NCBI RefSeq assembly: GCF_000241465.1
Contig: NZ_JH584235.1
Location: 2,227,025 to 2,291,024, forward strand
Direction of reading: 5' to 3'
Source: Sphingomonas echinoides ATCC 14820
GTDB taxonomy: Bacteria > Pseudomonadota > Alphaproteobacteria > Sphingomonadales > Sphingomonadaceae
DNA length: 64,000 bases
Under the pieces are notes generated by a model. The model did not search any database, was not told the origin of the DNA, and saw nothing but the letters and a program-made list of their open reading frames with translations. Positions 38,416-47,545 of the stretch are shown one piece after another. Both the position numbers and the translations under genes were made by a program. Position 1 is the stretch's first letter. The number at the start of each line of letters is the position of its first letter.

Positions 38416-39711
38416 TCAACCTAACAGCGCGTAGGCCAGAATACTTCCGACGTGTCCGGCTTCCAGATCCTCCGGCGTGATACAGACGACGGGGGCGATC
38501 TGCGCCATTCTCGGGTGGGTGGCGGCCTTGGAGGCCAGATATTCCTCGTTGGAAAATCCCATCGCCTCAACGATGAGCGTCCGGATTTCGCCTGTGCGTC
38601 GCGAGCGCGCCTCAAGCATGAAATCAGGCCGGCAAGAGCCGAGCGGTGTTAGTCTGTCGAATACCGGCTTCTCGATCGCAATGTCGATGCCTTCACGGTC
38701 CAAGGCGTAGCGCGCACCAAGAAGCGCCCGCAACATGCTTCGCTCAAATTCTGAATCGACGGGGATGAAGCGGTTGCCGGAGAAAACGGGCTGAGCATAG
38801 GCTCTCAAAGGCGCATAGCCATGGGCCTCGGGATATTCGCCGATCACCACGATGATGAGAAAAGGGCCCTTGATGTGATTGCCACGTACCGACGGTGACT
38901 GAATTCGGTTTGCAACGGAAATCGGATCCGACCCAGCTGGAAAGATGGTCGATCCCCGAAACCCTTTTGCGAAGACCGTCAGAAAGCCTTGGGGTGCATG
39001 CCCGCGAGGCCATGTTCGGGCGAGCTCGCGGATGCCAGCGTATGCGCGCTTGCTGTGAAGAGCCTTGGCGTGTGTCCACAGTGCCCGGCCGAGTTCGATG
39101 CCTGGCGCGATCTCGACCTTTCCCGCCGCCGCGGTCAGTGCTTCGAATTCATGCGTGATCGAGCGTTCCGTCGACTCCTCTGAGATCGGGGCGGAGAAGT
39201 TGAGGCCGGAGACGTTCAAAAGGCGCCAGAGCAGGCGCGCCAACCTGGGCATGGAGGCGTTCCGGGTACGATCGTCACTGCTCTCCTCGTCCGGCCGTTG
39301 AGCAAGCTTCTCGGGAGCGGGCCGCAGGACCTCGAAGTAGCCGACGGGCGGGTCGACCGGTGTTTCGGGATTGCGGACTTCGCTGATGCGGTTGGTCGCC
39401 TGGTCACGAAAGAAGGGGCAGGTTGGAAGGTGTTCGGCGCGCTTCGAGCCGGTAAGCCGGCGCAGATAGTAGGTTTCGGCCTCTGAAAGGAATGCAGGCG
39501 TGAGCATCGGGGGCTCGCGATCGCTGCCAAGGCAGTCGCATGCGAGCCATTTCTCGCCGATGCGCGCCTGCTGGACAAGCATGATGCCGGCCTCTTCGTC
39601 AGGCCGGGAGCCCTCGCCGGCATACCACCGGACTAGCGCTTTCCGAAGCGGGCCGGGGAGGGGGATACGGGCCTTGCTAAGCCCGTCGCTATGGCGATCG
39701 ATCAACCACAT
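38416..39711 (-). CDS. Putative PD-(D/E)XK-fold protein with N-terminal Cys cluster
   Basis: 431 residues. N-terminal part has WLACDCLGS and HLPTCPFF, a possible zinc site. The C-terminal part has FERSMLRALLGARYALDREG, then SCRPDFML and TLIVEAMGFSNEEY: the RPD...VEA arrangement of PD-(D/E)XK nuclease-like domains. Such proteins occur in conjugative elements, some as DUF1173, but this link is not certain. Nuclease activity is inferred. Start 39711 (MWLIDRH) chosen over 39789. Divergent from the lytic transglycosylase gene. Confidence 0.6.
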   Translation of the reverse strand: MWLIDRHSDGLSKARIPLPGPLRKALVRWYAGEGSRPDEEAGIMLVQQARIGEKWLACDCLGSDREPPMLTPAFLSEAETYYLRRLTGSKRAEHLPTCPFFRDQATNRISEVRNPETPVDPPVGYFEVLRPAPEKLAQRPDEESSDDRTRNASMPRLARLLWRLLNVSGLNFSAPISEESTERSITHEFEALTAAAGKVEIAPGIELGRALWTHAKALHSKRAYAGIRELARTWPRGHAPQGFLTVFAKGFRGSTIFPAGSDPISVANRIQSPSVRGNHIKGPFLIIVVIGEYPEAHGYAPLRAYAQPVFSGNRFIPVDSEFERSMLRALLGARYALDREGIDIAIEKPVFDRLTPLGSCRPDFMLEARSRRTGEIRTLIVEAMGFSNEEYLASKAATHPRMAQIAPVVCITPEDLEAGHVGSILAYALLG

Positions 39712-39819
39712 GGACGCGCCTGTCGGTACGGGTTTCGGTGATGCTTGCCGAGCCGGGATGCATTGACAACCCCATTCGCCGGATCTCAACTTTTCAAAAT
39801 CGCGGTTTTGGAGGTTGAG

Positions 39820-40812
39820 ATGCGATCACTTCTACTGAGATGCGTGGTGCTTTGGGTCGGTAGCATGGTTGCCTCTTATGCTTCCGCAGAGCCGGTGAAG
39901 CCGACAAGAACGGCGCAGCTCATCGTGATGTCGGCCGGCCGGCCGCCACCGACAGAGGTCGCAGAAGGCCAGCAGGCGCTCGCGAGTGAAGAGAAAGGCG
40001 GCGGGGCGAGGTCAACAGGCATTTCGGAGTCCAATGCTCCCTTTAGGGTCCATGATCTGAGCCGCGGATGGGTCGAATTCGAGATGAGGAACAGCTTTGC
40101 GTCCGCTGGCCTGTCAGCGGTGCCCGCTGATACCGAAATTGACCCCTTTGCGCATGTGGGCGTCGCCCGGGTCGGAGTTGCATCGCTGCAGACGGCCGCA
40201 CCAGCACCGCCAGCAATTCCAATTCCTCCGTGGATGCGGAGCGGAATGGCCTTTGCTGCCGCTGCGACGCAATACGCACCAGGATGTGGTGTGAGCGCGT
40301 ATCGCCCGGCTGGCTTCCTGAGCACCGCGGCCGAAAACCGGCGGTTCGGCTACTATGCGCTGATGAGCAGTATCGCATGCGAGTATGGGATTCCGACGGG
40401 CCTGTTCGACGCGATGATTATTAGGGAAAGCGGCTACCAAGCATCCATCTACTCCTCGAAGAACGCATTTGGATTGACGCAGCTGATGCCGGATACGGCG
40501 CAGGGCCTGGGTGTCGATCGCTACGATCTCGAGCAGAATCTGCGCGGCGGAGCCAAATATCTGAAGCAGCAACTCGACCGCTTCGGTCAGGTGCACTTGG
40601 CGTTGGCCGCCTACAATGCTGGTCCCGGGCGCGTGCGCAACGGCTTCGTGCCGCGCATCGCCGAGACCCAAGCCTATGTCGAAAGCGTGCTGCTGAACTG
40701 GCGCCGTTTGGCCGGCGTTCCAGAAGCGGCAAATCTTGGGATGGACGCCTCGCAACAATCCAGGCGCCCGATGCCCGCAGTTGGTCGTGCCGTCAGAGTT
40801 TCGACCTTTTGA
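39820..40812 (+). CDS. Lytic transglycosylase (SLT domain), VirB1-like
   Basis: 330 residues with an N-terminal signal (LLLRCVVLWVGSMVASYASA). The C-terminal half is a transglycosylase domain: YGIPTGLFDAMIIRESGYQ with predicted catalytic Glu203, then AFGLTQLMPDTAQGLGV and LALAAYNAGPGRV. Opens peptidoglycan for assembly of the adjacent type IV secretion machine. ATG at 39820 follows GGAGG. Confidence 0.9.
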   Translation: MRSLLLRCVVLWVGSMVASYASAEPVKPTRTAQLIVMSAGRPPPTEVAEGQQALASEEKGGGARSTGISESNAPFRVHDLSRGWVEFEMRNSFASAGLSAVPADTEIDPFAHVGVARVGVASLQTAAPAPPAIPIPPWMRSGMAFAAAATQYAPGCGVSAYRPAGFLSTAAENRRFGYYALMSSIACEYGIPTGLFDAMIIRESGYQASIYSSKNAFGLTQLMPDTAQGLGVDRYDLEQNLRGGAKYLKQQLDRFGQVHLALAAYNAGPGRVRNGFVPRIAETQAYVESVLLNWRRLAGVPEAANLGMDASQQSRRPMPAVGRAVRVSTF

Positions 40813-40824
40813 AGACCATGCGCG

Positions 40825-41400
40825 CTATAGTCCGATACGGCTGGTCTCGGTCAGCTCCGCCCTGCGGGCCAGAATCCTCGTGACTTCCTTTACCAGCTTT
40901 TCGACCACGGCCTCCTTGAGGGGAGTCGCCCATTCGCGTCGGATTTCGGTGCCATCGATGCCCTCGATCTCGTCAAGAGCCTGGATAAGCCTGGAAGGCA
41001 AGCCACTGAAGAGTTCAGACAGCATCAGGAGGAGCGTCGTAAAGCGTTCGTCGTAGAGCATATCTGGATCGATTTGCGATTCGACGCTGATAATCGCTTG
41101 GATGATACTGATGCCCATCGCCGCAAGGATCTTTTGAAATTCCACCAGGGAAATGTTCGGCCGCTTTCTGGGATCGCTATGCAACAGCAATCCAAGCCTG
41201 CTTTTGCTGATGCCCGCCCTTAACGAGAGCTCACGGATATGCAGGCCTCGCTCAGCCATCGCCTTCCGGATCATCATGACATAGTCGCGCGGCTCCTTAT
41301 CCTCGAGACGATCAGAACTGTCGGAAACCGCGTCCGTGGCAAGTGACGACTTCACACTGCCCCCCCGATCCAAGTGCTTGGGATCAAGTGAGCAAATCAT
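40825..41400 (-). CDS. XRE-type helix-turn-helix protein
   Basis: 191 residues. A Cro/CI-like HTH spans about 45-95 (RKAMAERGLHIRELSLRAGI, then SKSRLGLLLHSD). The C-terminal part (about 105-190) is helical and of unknown function. It is convergent with the transglycosylase gene and lies before the tra operon, where it could be a transfer regulator. The start at 41400 has only a weak ribosome site; an internal GTG at residue 16 follows a G-run. Confidence 0.7.
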   Translation of the reverse strand: MICSLDPKHLDRGGSVKSSLATDAVSDSSDRLEDKEPRDYVMMIRKAMAERGLHIRELSLRAGISKSRLGLLLHSDPRKRPNISLVEFQKILAAMGISIIQAIISVESQIDPDMLYDERFTTLLLMLSELFSGLPSRLIQALDEIEGIDGTEIRREWATPLKEAVVEKLVKEVTRILARRAELTETSRIGL

Positions 41401-41459
41401 AGCACCCCAGCATTAGCAAGGCGTGGTGGACGTGAGAAATTGTGGTTTCTATAAATTAA

Positions 41460-41933
41460 CTATTTGAAAGGTAAAACATTTCCTTCTCGGGATTGGCCGG
41501 AATGCTTATCGTCTCCATTCTGGTTGAATTCGCCAAGACCCATGCGATCGAGCACTTCAGCGGCCTTTCTCTCGGCGACATAGTCGAAGAGCAAGACTGA
41601 CAATGCGTCGCCGACCGTCATGTCTGATCCGAGCTTCCGGCAGAGATGCTCGCGCGTTTGATCCAGACTCTCGGCGCTGGTCTTCAGGATGTCGAGGCTG
41701 ATGTGAATATCCCCATCGGTCGGTATGGCATGAAAGTGCTTTCGCAGCGTGTCGGGCCTGTGTTCCTCCCCGCAATTTTTCGTTTCAGCGCGACAGTTCA
41801 CGAGGTTCGCCAGCGTCTGGTACTGGCGTGTCTCGTTCGAATGAAGGCGCAGGCTCTCAGTCGTCAAACGGAAGAGATCGATGGAAATATCCAGAACGTA
41901 GTTGCGGTTGTCCGCACTCATGTTCTCACCCAT
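41460..41933 (-). CDS. Hypothetical protein next to the tra promoter
   Basis: 157 residues from ATG 41933 (an ATG at 41921 is also possible). Mostly helical: VLDISIDLFRLTTESLRLHS, later SDMTVGDALSVLLFDYVAER. Two Cys in NCRAETKNC. No family recognised. Divergent from traA across an inverted-repeat-rich region, the place where F-like elements have traM/traJ, so an oriT-accessory or regulatory role is possible but speculative. Confidence 0.5.
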   Translation of the reverse strand: MGENMSADNRNYVLDISIDLFRLTTESLRLHSNETRQYQTLANLVNCRAETKNCGEEHRPDTLRKHFHAIPTDGDIHISLDILKTSAESLDQTREHLCRKLGSDMTVGDALSVLLFDYVAERKAAEVLDRMGLGEFNQNGDDKHSGQSREGNVLPFK

Positions 41934-42289
41934 GACGTTCGATCCCCGCGCTAACGCGAACCCGTCCAGCGCCCCCACCGTGAATGATACGCAGAAACGC
42001 GCGCAGCATCGAGTCCAAACAGCGACTCGGTGAAGTGGACACCAAATGATCGTCCGTTCGGCCGTCCCTGCATCGGGACATGGCTTCCTGGAAAGCTGGA
42101 CAGGACGTCCCGGGATCTGGGACGCGCCGTCCCGTTGCGGGGTCGGCGCGTCTCGGAGTCGCAGGCTCAACCATCATTCCTCCCGGAATCCCCGCCTCGG
42201 TCCGAGGGCATCGTTGCCGCCCGGATTTGATTGGCCTCACCTTTCAATCGGGCGCGGTTCCGTCGCGTTCGAATTGAAGGGAAACTCTC
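41934..42289. other. Divergent control region upstream of the tra operon
   Basis: About 356 bases without a supported gene. The centre (42070-42154) is rich in inverted repeats built from GGGAC/GTCCC, with a strong hairpin at 42119-42154. Probably contains the tra promoter, perhaps also operators or oriT. Confidence 0.5.
42119..42154. repeat. Long inverted repeat upstream of traA
   Basis: GGGACGCGCCGTCCC (42119-42133) pairs with GGGTCGGCGCGTCTC (42140-42154) at 13 of 15 positions, a six-base loop between. About 135 bases before traA. Candidate operator, attenuator or part of oriT. Confidence 0.5.
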
Positions 42290-42610
42290 ATGCAGTCTGT
42301 CCTCAAGTACAGCGGTCGTGCGGAGCTGGCGGTCTTCGCCCTCATCGCACTCGCGCTCGCTCTGTTCCTGTTCGCCGGTCCGGCATTCGCCGGCGCCGAT
42401 ACGACGTTCGACACCGCCCTGACGAAGTTCACCGACTTCCTCGAGGGCTCGGGCGGCAAGATCATCACCGTCCTCTCGCTCGCCGGCGGCATCGTAGCGC
42501 TCGCTTCGGGGCGTTTCTCGATGGGCCAGATCGCCATCCCGGTCGGCGTCGGCGTCGGCGCGGGTACCGGCATTCCGATCGTCACCTCCACCGTCACGGC
42601 AACGATCTGA
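42290..42610 (+). CDS. traA: F-type pilin-like protein TraA
   Basis: 106 residues: leader with hydrophobic stretch ending LFAGPAFA (cleavage near residue 34), then a short helix and two hydrophobic segments (IITVLSLAGGIVALASG and IAIPVGVGVGAGTGI), the profile of VirB2/TraA pilin subunits. First gene of the tra operon. The pilin identity rests on profile and position. Confidence 0.75.
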   Translation: MQSVLKYSGRAELAVFALIALALALFLFAGPAFAGADTTFDTALTKFTDFLEGSGGKIITVLSLAGGIVALASGRFSMGQIAIPVGVGVGAGTGIPIVTSTVTATI

Positions 42611-42668
42611 AGGGTCCGACAGTCGGTCGGAATAGCAGATCCGGCCGGCTTTTGGAGAGGGTGGTGCA

Positions 42669-42959
42669 ATGGCCGCGGACAAGTACGTCATACCGTCTCA
42701 TCTAGACGACCCTGAGCTAATCGGGCTGTGGACGCTAGATGAATTCCTGGCGATGGTTATTCCGTTCGTCTGGGGAATCCTGTCTCAGCACATTCTCATT
42801 GGCGTCGTTCTTTCGGGTGCGGGTTGGTGGGGACTGAAGAAGGCTAAGGCAGGGCGGGCGACGTCTTGGCTCCTCCATCTGGCCTATTGGCATCTTCCTG
42901 CCGGCTTCACCGGCATGAGGGCCACACCACCCTCCTATCTCCGATTGATGGCCGGGTAA
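42669..42959 (+). CDS. traL: T4SS protein TraL
   Basis: 96 residues with the conserved N-terminus VIPSHLDDPELIGLWTLDEFL and one or two membrane helices, as in F-type TraL. Inner-membrane component for pilus assembly. Ribosome site GGAGAGG upstream. Confidence 0.85.
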   Translation: MAADKYVIPSHLDDPELIGLWTLDEFLAMVIPFVWGILSQHILIGVVLSGAGWWGLKKAKAGRATSWLLHLAYWHLPAGFTGMRATPPSYLRLMAG

Positions 42960-42960
42960 G

Positions 42961-43527
42961 ATGGAGATCTCCCACACTCACGCTCAAAGCCAACGGGTCC
43001 TGCGGCAGCGCAATCTCCTCGTGATTGTGTCGGTGGTCCTGGGAGTCCTCGCCGGGATCCTGTTGCTGGTCACCGCGACCCGCGACCGCGAGATCGTGCT
43101 GCAGCCTGTCCTGGCGCGGCCCTTGGCCGTCAGCAGCTCAGGGGTCTCTCGCGAGTATCTCGAACTGATAACCCGCGACACAGCGGTGCTGACCCTGGAC
43201 CGAAGCCCTGCCAACCTTGAATATTGGATGAAGTCGGTCCTCGAGATCACGGCGCCGAGCGCGCAGGGGAAGATCCGCGGCGACCTCATGAAGATCGTCA
43301 ACGAGCAGCGCGGCTCCTCGATCGCGCAGTTCTTCACGATCCAGACGATGGAAATCGATCCGAAGAACCTGTGGTCCACGGTCACTGGGGATCTGCACAC
43401 GATCGTCGGGAACAAGGTCGTTTCGAGCGAGCGCCGGACCTTCCGCTTCGATTGGCAATATTCCGGACTGTCCCTGAAGCTTGTCGGCTTTGGAATGGTG
43501 ACGACCGGCAAGGAAAAGGATCAGTGA
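42961..43527 (+). CDS. traE: T4SS protein TraE
   Basis: 188 residues, one N-terminal membrane helix (LLVIVSVVLGVLAGILLLV) and a periplasmic domain (YLELITRDTAVLTLDRSP, later FRFDWQYSGLSLKLVGFG), matching TraE, the VirB5/VirB8-like component. One base after traL; its stop shares the A of the traK start. Confidence 0.88.
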   Translation: MEISHTHAQSQRVLRQRNLLVIVSVVLGVLAGILLLVTATRDREIVLQPVLARPLAVSSSGVSREYLELITRDTAVLTLDRSPANLEYWMKSVLEITAPSAQGKIRGDLMKIVNEQRGSSIAQFFTIQTMEIDPKNLWSTVTGDLHTIVGNKVVSSERRTFRFDWQYSGLSLKLVGFGMVTTGKEKDQ

Positions 43528-44330
43528 TGTCGGTCTACGCCATTGGCAGCGCCGCGACCGGTGCCGTCTTCCTCTCCCGCTATTACTGCTATCTGAGCCG
43601 TATCATTGGCGCGTCACTGGTCGCGTTATCATTCTTCCTCATCGCGGGGCCGGCATGGGCAGACCAAACGGTAATGGCGTCCGACGGCAGCCAGGTCGAC
43701 TGCGCCGCCTCGGCAAAAGACCTCACCAGGATCAGCCTCGTCGAGGATGAATTCGCCTCGGTCTCGAAAATCTCGACGGGCAATCCCGCCGACGACTTTT
43801 CGGTCGTGAACGAGCCGGTCCGCGGCGACATCTATCTGTCGGTGCCGGAAGGGTTCGGCCGTCAGGCCCTTTCCTTTTTCGCGACCAGCAAGCGGGGTTA
43901 TGTCTACAAGTTCGTCTGCCGCATCGCGGGCGAACAGGCGGTCCAGGTATTCATCTCGAACCCGACCATCGCGAAGGACAAGGCGGGCGATGCGACACCG
44001 CAGTTAGCAGCGGCAAATCCGCAGGAAACGGCCGTCGAGCTCGTTCAGGCCATGTACTCGAACAGCGTCGTCGATGGCTATGAGATGCGCCAACGGGCGC
44101 TTCGGCCGGTCTATGTCGGCACGCTTAAAGTCCAGATGATCGCCGAATATCGCGGCACCGATCTCACCGGCCGCGTGCTTCGCATCGAGAACAAGGGCCC
44201 GGCGCCGGTGACGCTGACCGAAGCGACGGTCGCGCCATCGAGCGCGCTGGCAGTGTCGATCGCAGAGCCGAAGCTCGATCCAGGGAAGGTCACGACGGCC
44301 TACCTCGTCTCGCAAAACGGGAGGCAGTGA
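43527..44330 (+). CDS. traK: T4SS secretin-like protein TraK
   Basis: 267 residues with a signal peptide ending near AGPAWA. TraK/VirB9-like beta-rich periplasmic protein that forms the outer-membrane core with TraV and TraB. One-base overlap with traE (TGATG). C-terminal half includes VLRIENKGPAPVTLTEATV. Confidence 0.86.
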   Translation: MSVYAIGSAATGAVFLSRYYCYLSRIIGASLVALSFFLIAGPAWADQTVMASDGSQVDCAASAKDLTRISLVEDEFASVSKISTGNPADDFSVVNEPVRGDIYLSVPEGFGRQALSFFATSKRGYVYKFVCRIAGEQAVQVFISNPTIAKDKAGDATPQLAAANPQETAVELVQAMYSNSVVDGYEMRQRALRPVYVGTLKVQMIAEYRGTDLTGRVLRIENKGPAPVTLTEATVAPSSALAVSIAEPKLDPGKVTTAYLVSQNGRQ

Positions 44331-44331
44331 C

Positions 44332-45660
44332 ATGGCTTTGGCCGATATCTTCCGGCGCAAGCGCGCGCCTCTCGATGGAGGACCAGAGGAGGAGGGCGTC
44401 TCTCCGGTCTCTAGCGATCTGACCGCGAACGAGAGCGTCCGCAAAAAGCAGCGGCTGTTGCTTGCGGGCGTCGCTGGCGCCGGGCTCATCGCCTCCTCGT
44501 TTTGGATCTTCGGCGACGACGGCGGAAAATCTGCTTCCACCGATAGCGATCCCGCCAAGGTCGAAGTCTCGACCAAAGACATGGTCAACAAGAACCTCAA
44601 CCAGCAGGAGTGGATGGCGCTCTCGGAAAATCAGATGCAGTCGGTCGAAAACCAGCTGAAATCGGTCAACGGGCAGCAGCAACGGGTCGACCAGCTCGCC
44701 CAGCAACTCGAACAGCTGAAAGGCGAGAATCAGGCGATGCGCGCCGATGGCGCGCGGGTGCTTTCAGCTTACCAGGCGGAGAATGACCAACTGAGGCGGC
44801 AGGTCGCCTCCAAGACTACGGCTCTCCCGCCGGCACCCGGGCCCTCTGGGATGTATGGTCCGAACGGCGTCCAGAATTACCAACGCCCCGATGCCAGCCC
44901 CGCCGGACGGCCGATGCCCATCGGCAGCGGCGCTGAGGTCAAGATGGTCAGCTTTCAGACGGCCGACACCGGCACGGCCACGCGCGTCGCGAAGGGAACC
45001 ACGACTTACAGCGATAGTATCAACTATCTGCCGCCGAACAGCTTCGCGAGCGCCAAGGTCATCGTCGGCGTCGACGCGAGCGCCGGGGTCAACAGCCAGA
45101 CTGATCCGTTGCCCGTAGTTCTCCGCGTCACAGGGCCTGCGCGCTCGGTCTACCAGAATGGCAAGCTGCTCACGACCAAGATCGAAGGCTGCCTCATCAA
45201 CGGCGCGGCGCGCGGCGATCTGTCGAGTGAGAAGGTCTACGTAAAGCTTCAGAAGATGACCTGCCCGCAACCTGGCGGTCGCTACGCGGTGTCTGAGGTC
45301 AAAGGTTTCATTGCCTTCGGCGGCAAGACCGGAGTCCGCGGCCGCGTCGTCAGCCGCGAAGGATCTCTCGCGATGCAGGCCTTCCTGGCCGGTCTGGTCA
45401 GTGGCGGCGGCAACGCGCTCAACACCGCCTTCAACCAGCCCTTGGCGACCATCGCCCGCGATGGCGAGGGCAGCATCAACCGCACGCCCAATTTCGGCAG
45501 CGTCGGCCTGCGCGCGCTCGGCGGCGGTGCCGCGGAGTCCGGCAAGGACGTCTCGAAATATCTGATCGAGCGCGCCGAGCAATATCAGCCTGTGATCGAG
45601 ATGCCGACCGGCATCGATGTCGAAATCGTCTTCCTGGAGGGTGTGTATGTCCGCAATTGA
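44332..45660 (+). CDS. traB: T4SS protein TraB
   Basis: 442 residues, VirB10-like core protein spanning the envelope. A cytoplasmic tail, one membrane helix (about 43-59), a long coiled coil (QSVENQLKSVNGQQQRVDQL and following), a Pro-rich linker, and a C-terminal beta domain (VLRVTGPARSVYQNGKLLTT; GCLINGAARGDLSSEKVYV). Follows traK by one base. Confidence 0.9.
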   Translation: MALADIFRRKRAPLDGGPEEEGVSPVSSDLTANESVRKKQRLLLAGVAGAGLIASSFWIFGDDGGKSASTDSDPAKVEVSTKDMVNKNLNQQEWMALSENQMQSVENQLKSVNGQQQRVDQLAQQLEQLKGENQAMRADGARVLSAYQAENDQLRRQVASKTTALPPAPGPSGMYGPNGVQNYQRPDASPAGRPMPIGSGAEVKMVSFQTADTGTATRVAKGTTTYSDSINYLPPNSFASAKVIVGVDASAGVNSQTDPLPVVLRVTGPARSVYQNGKLLTTKIEGCLINGAARGDLSSEKVYVKLQKMTCPQPGGRYAVSEVKGFIAFGGKTGVRGRVVSREGSLAMQAFLAGLVSGGGNALNTAFNQPLATIARDGEGSINRTPNFGSVGLRALGGGAAESGKDVSKYLIERAEQYQPVIEMPTGIDVEIVFLEGVYVRN

Positions 45661-46531
45661 TCGACTGCGTAAGCTGCGCCTTTTCACACGGCGGGCTCCC
45701 GTCCTGGCGGCGATCGGCGCGATCGGCGTGGCTAGCATCGCACTGGCCGCCGATGTGGCGGGTCCAGACGAAGCAAAGGTTACGGGTCTCCTGAAGGCGC
45801 GTCTGCCGAAGACGGAAGTCTCCAAGGTCAATTGCGAGAAAATCGAAGGGCTCTGCGAGGTCACCGCGGGCGCGAACCTCTTCTACGTCAATCACGGTGC
45901 TCGTTATCTTATCATCGGCCGCGTCTACGACATGGAGACGCGCCAGGATCTGACGGCGGCCCGGCTACTCGAGATCAACCCCGACATGTTGGTCGGCGGG
46001 GCTGCGAAAGCAAATGCCGCGGCAGCTGCCGGCGGCGAGGAGGGCGGGGGGGAAGTTACGAGCGCTTCAGCCAGTGCCGGGCGGACTACGGTCCCCACGC
46101 GCCCTGCCATGCTTAACCTGACCGGCTTGCCGAACGAGGGCGCGATCGTCTGGGGTAATAAGACGGCCAAACAAAGCGTCACCATCTTCACGGATTTCCG
46201 CTGCGGCTATTGCCGCGCGCTCACCAACGTCTTGCGCGGTATGGACGTGAAGGTCGTGGAGCGACCGATCTCGGTCCTCGGCAGCCGAGACATTGCCGAT
46301 CGCGTCTACTGCTCCAAGAACCAGGAACAGGCGCTTTATGCCGCTTACGCGGGAGAGCCGTTCAAAGCGCCCGCGGCCTGCGACACCAAGGGCCTCGATG
46401 CCAATGAGAAGTTTGCCCAGAAGCACGGCCTGAACGCAACGCCTATCATCGTCCGCAGCGACGGTGCAATCCTCGAAGGCTATCGGCCGAAGGAGTTCCT
46501 CGAGGCCTGGCTCAGGGGAGCGAAGTCGTGA
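45647..46531 (+). CDS. DsbC-like thiol-disulfide isomerase of the T4SS
   Basis: 294 residues, N-terminal signal/anchor, a DsbC-type dimerisation region (about 45-110), an Ala/Gly linker, and a thioredoxin domain with CGYC (Cys186/Cys189) and a cis-Pro segment NATPIIV. Periplasmic; it likely corrects disulfides of Cys-rich TraN, TraU and TraH. ATG at 45647 follows GGAGGG. Overlaps traB by 14 bases. Confidence 0.88.
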   Translation: MSAIDRLRKLRLFTRRAPVLAAIGAIGVASIALAADVAGPDEAKVTGLLKARLPKTEVSKVNCEKIEGLCEVTAGANLFYVNHGARYLIIGRVYDMETRQDLTAARLLEINPDMLVGGAAKANAAAAAGGEEGGGEVTSASASAGRTTVPTRPAMLNLTGLPNEGAIVWGNKTAKQSVTIFTDFRCGYCRALTNVLRGMDVKVVERPISVLGSRDIADRVYCSKNQEQALYAAYAGEPFKAPAACDTKGLDANEKFAQKHGLNATPIIVRSDGAILEGYRPKEFLEAWLRGAKS

Positions 46532-47544
46532 GCCGGCGGCTGGGTCGATCCCACCGATCACCGCTCCTACTCGGATCGGCCGCTCTGGCAGCGCTGGCTC
46601 TGCTCAGTGGCTGCGCGACGTTCGGCAGCAATGTGCGGGGCAGCTTCTCTTGCGCTGCGCCCGATGGCATCTGCGCGCCCTCTTCATCGATCGACGACCG
46701 CGCGCTGGCGATGATCGCAGGTGAGAGTGCAGGCGGGGACGCAACGCCCGCCGGACCTTATATGGAAACCCGCCCGAAGGCGCGGGCGTCGCGGACGGCT
46801 GCGACCCGGAAGATCGTGCCCGTCGTGCCCCGCGATGCTCGGCGTACCCAGGAGCGGGTGCTTCGGATTGTCTTCCAGCCCTATATCGATGAACGCGGGC
46901 GCTTGCACGAGACGAGCGCGGTCCACGCGGTCGTGCAGAGCGGTGAATGGCAGCAACAGTCGCTGGCATCTGCAACGCTTATTCCTGATCGCAATGCGTC
47001 CTCGATGAGCGCGATGCCGGAATCGCTCGCAGACGCCGTCGATCGCGCCGACCCTGCGATCGTCGATGTCGCGGCGATCGATCCAGACCTTCCTGATCCT
47101 GCGGCGGTGGCCGCCGCGCGGGCGCGCAGTGCCGATCCGGTCGCAGCGATCAAGTCCGACGTTGCGGCTCGTCTAGCCCCCAAGGCGGGCCGCAACGCCC
47201 CGGGCCCCGTACCGACCGCGGGAAGGGGCCGGTTGCAGCCGGCGAAGGCACCCACACCAGCGCGGGAGGCCGCTGGCCCAACGGGTAACCCAGGCGCAGC
47301 GCCAGCCTTGTCGAAAACGACAATTGCCACTCCGTCCGGTGTGGCGATGGCGCCCAAAACGACCATCGGTGCCGAAGCGATCGCGCGGGTGAAAGCGAGT
47401 CCACAATATCAAGCGCAGGCAACCGAGGCTCAAGACGGGGCACGAAGCGCGGTCGGCGCAGGAACGCTGCCGGCAGCCAAGCCAGACGCCAAGCCAGTCG
47501 TCCGAGCCGCAGGATTCCCCGCGTCCGTGCCGCAGGAGAATTGA
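46528..47544 (+). CDS. traV: T4SS outer-membrane lipoprotein TraV-like
   Basis: 338 residues with lipobox LSGC (Cys29). FSCAAPDGICAPSS near the mature N-terminus matches TraV. A long Ala/Pro-rich C-terminal half of low complexity makes it longer than F TraV (about 170). GTG start overlaps the dsbC-like stop. Confidence 0.8.
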   Translation: MSRRLGRSHRSPLLLGSAALAALALLSGCATFGSNVRGSFSCAAPDGICAPSSSIDDRALAMIAGESAGGDATPAGPYMETRPKARASRTAATRKIVPVVPRDARRTQERVLRIVFQPYIDERGRLHETSAVHAVVQSGEWQQQSLASATLIPDRNASSMSAMPESLADAVDRADPAIVDVAAIDPDLPDPAAVAAARARSADPVAAIKSDVAARLAPKAGRNAPGPVPTAGRGRLQPAKAPTPAREAAGPTGNPGAAPALSKTTIATPSGVAMAPKTTIGAEAIARVKASPQYQAQATEAQDGARSAVGAGTLPAAKPDAKPVVRAAGFPASVPQEN

Positions 47545-47545
47545 G

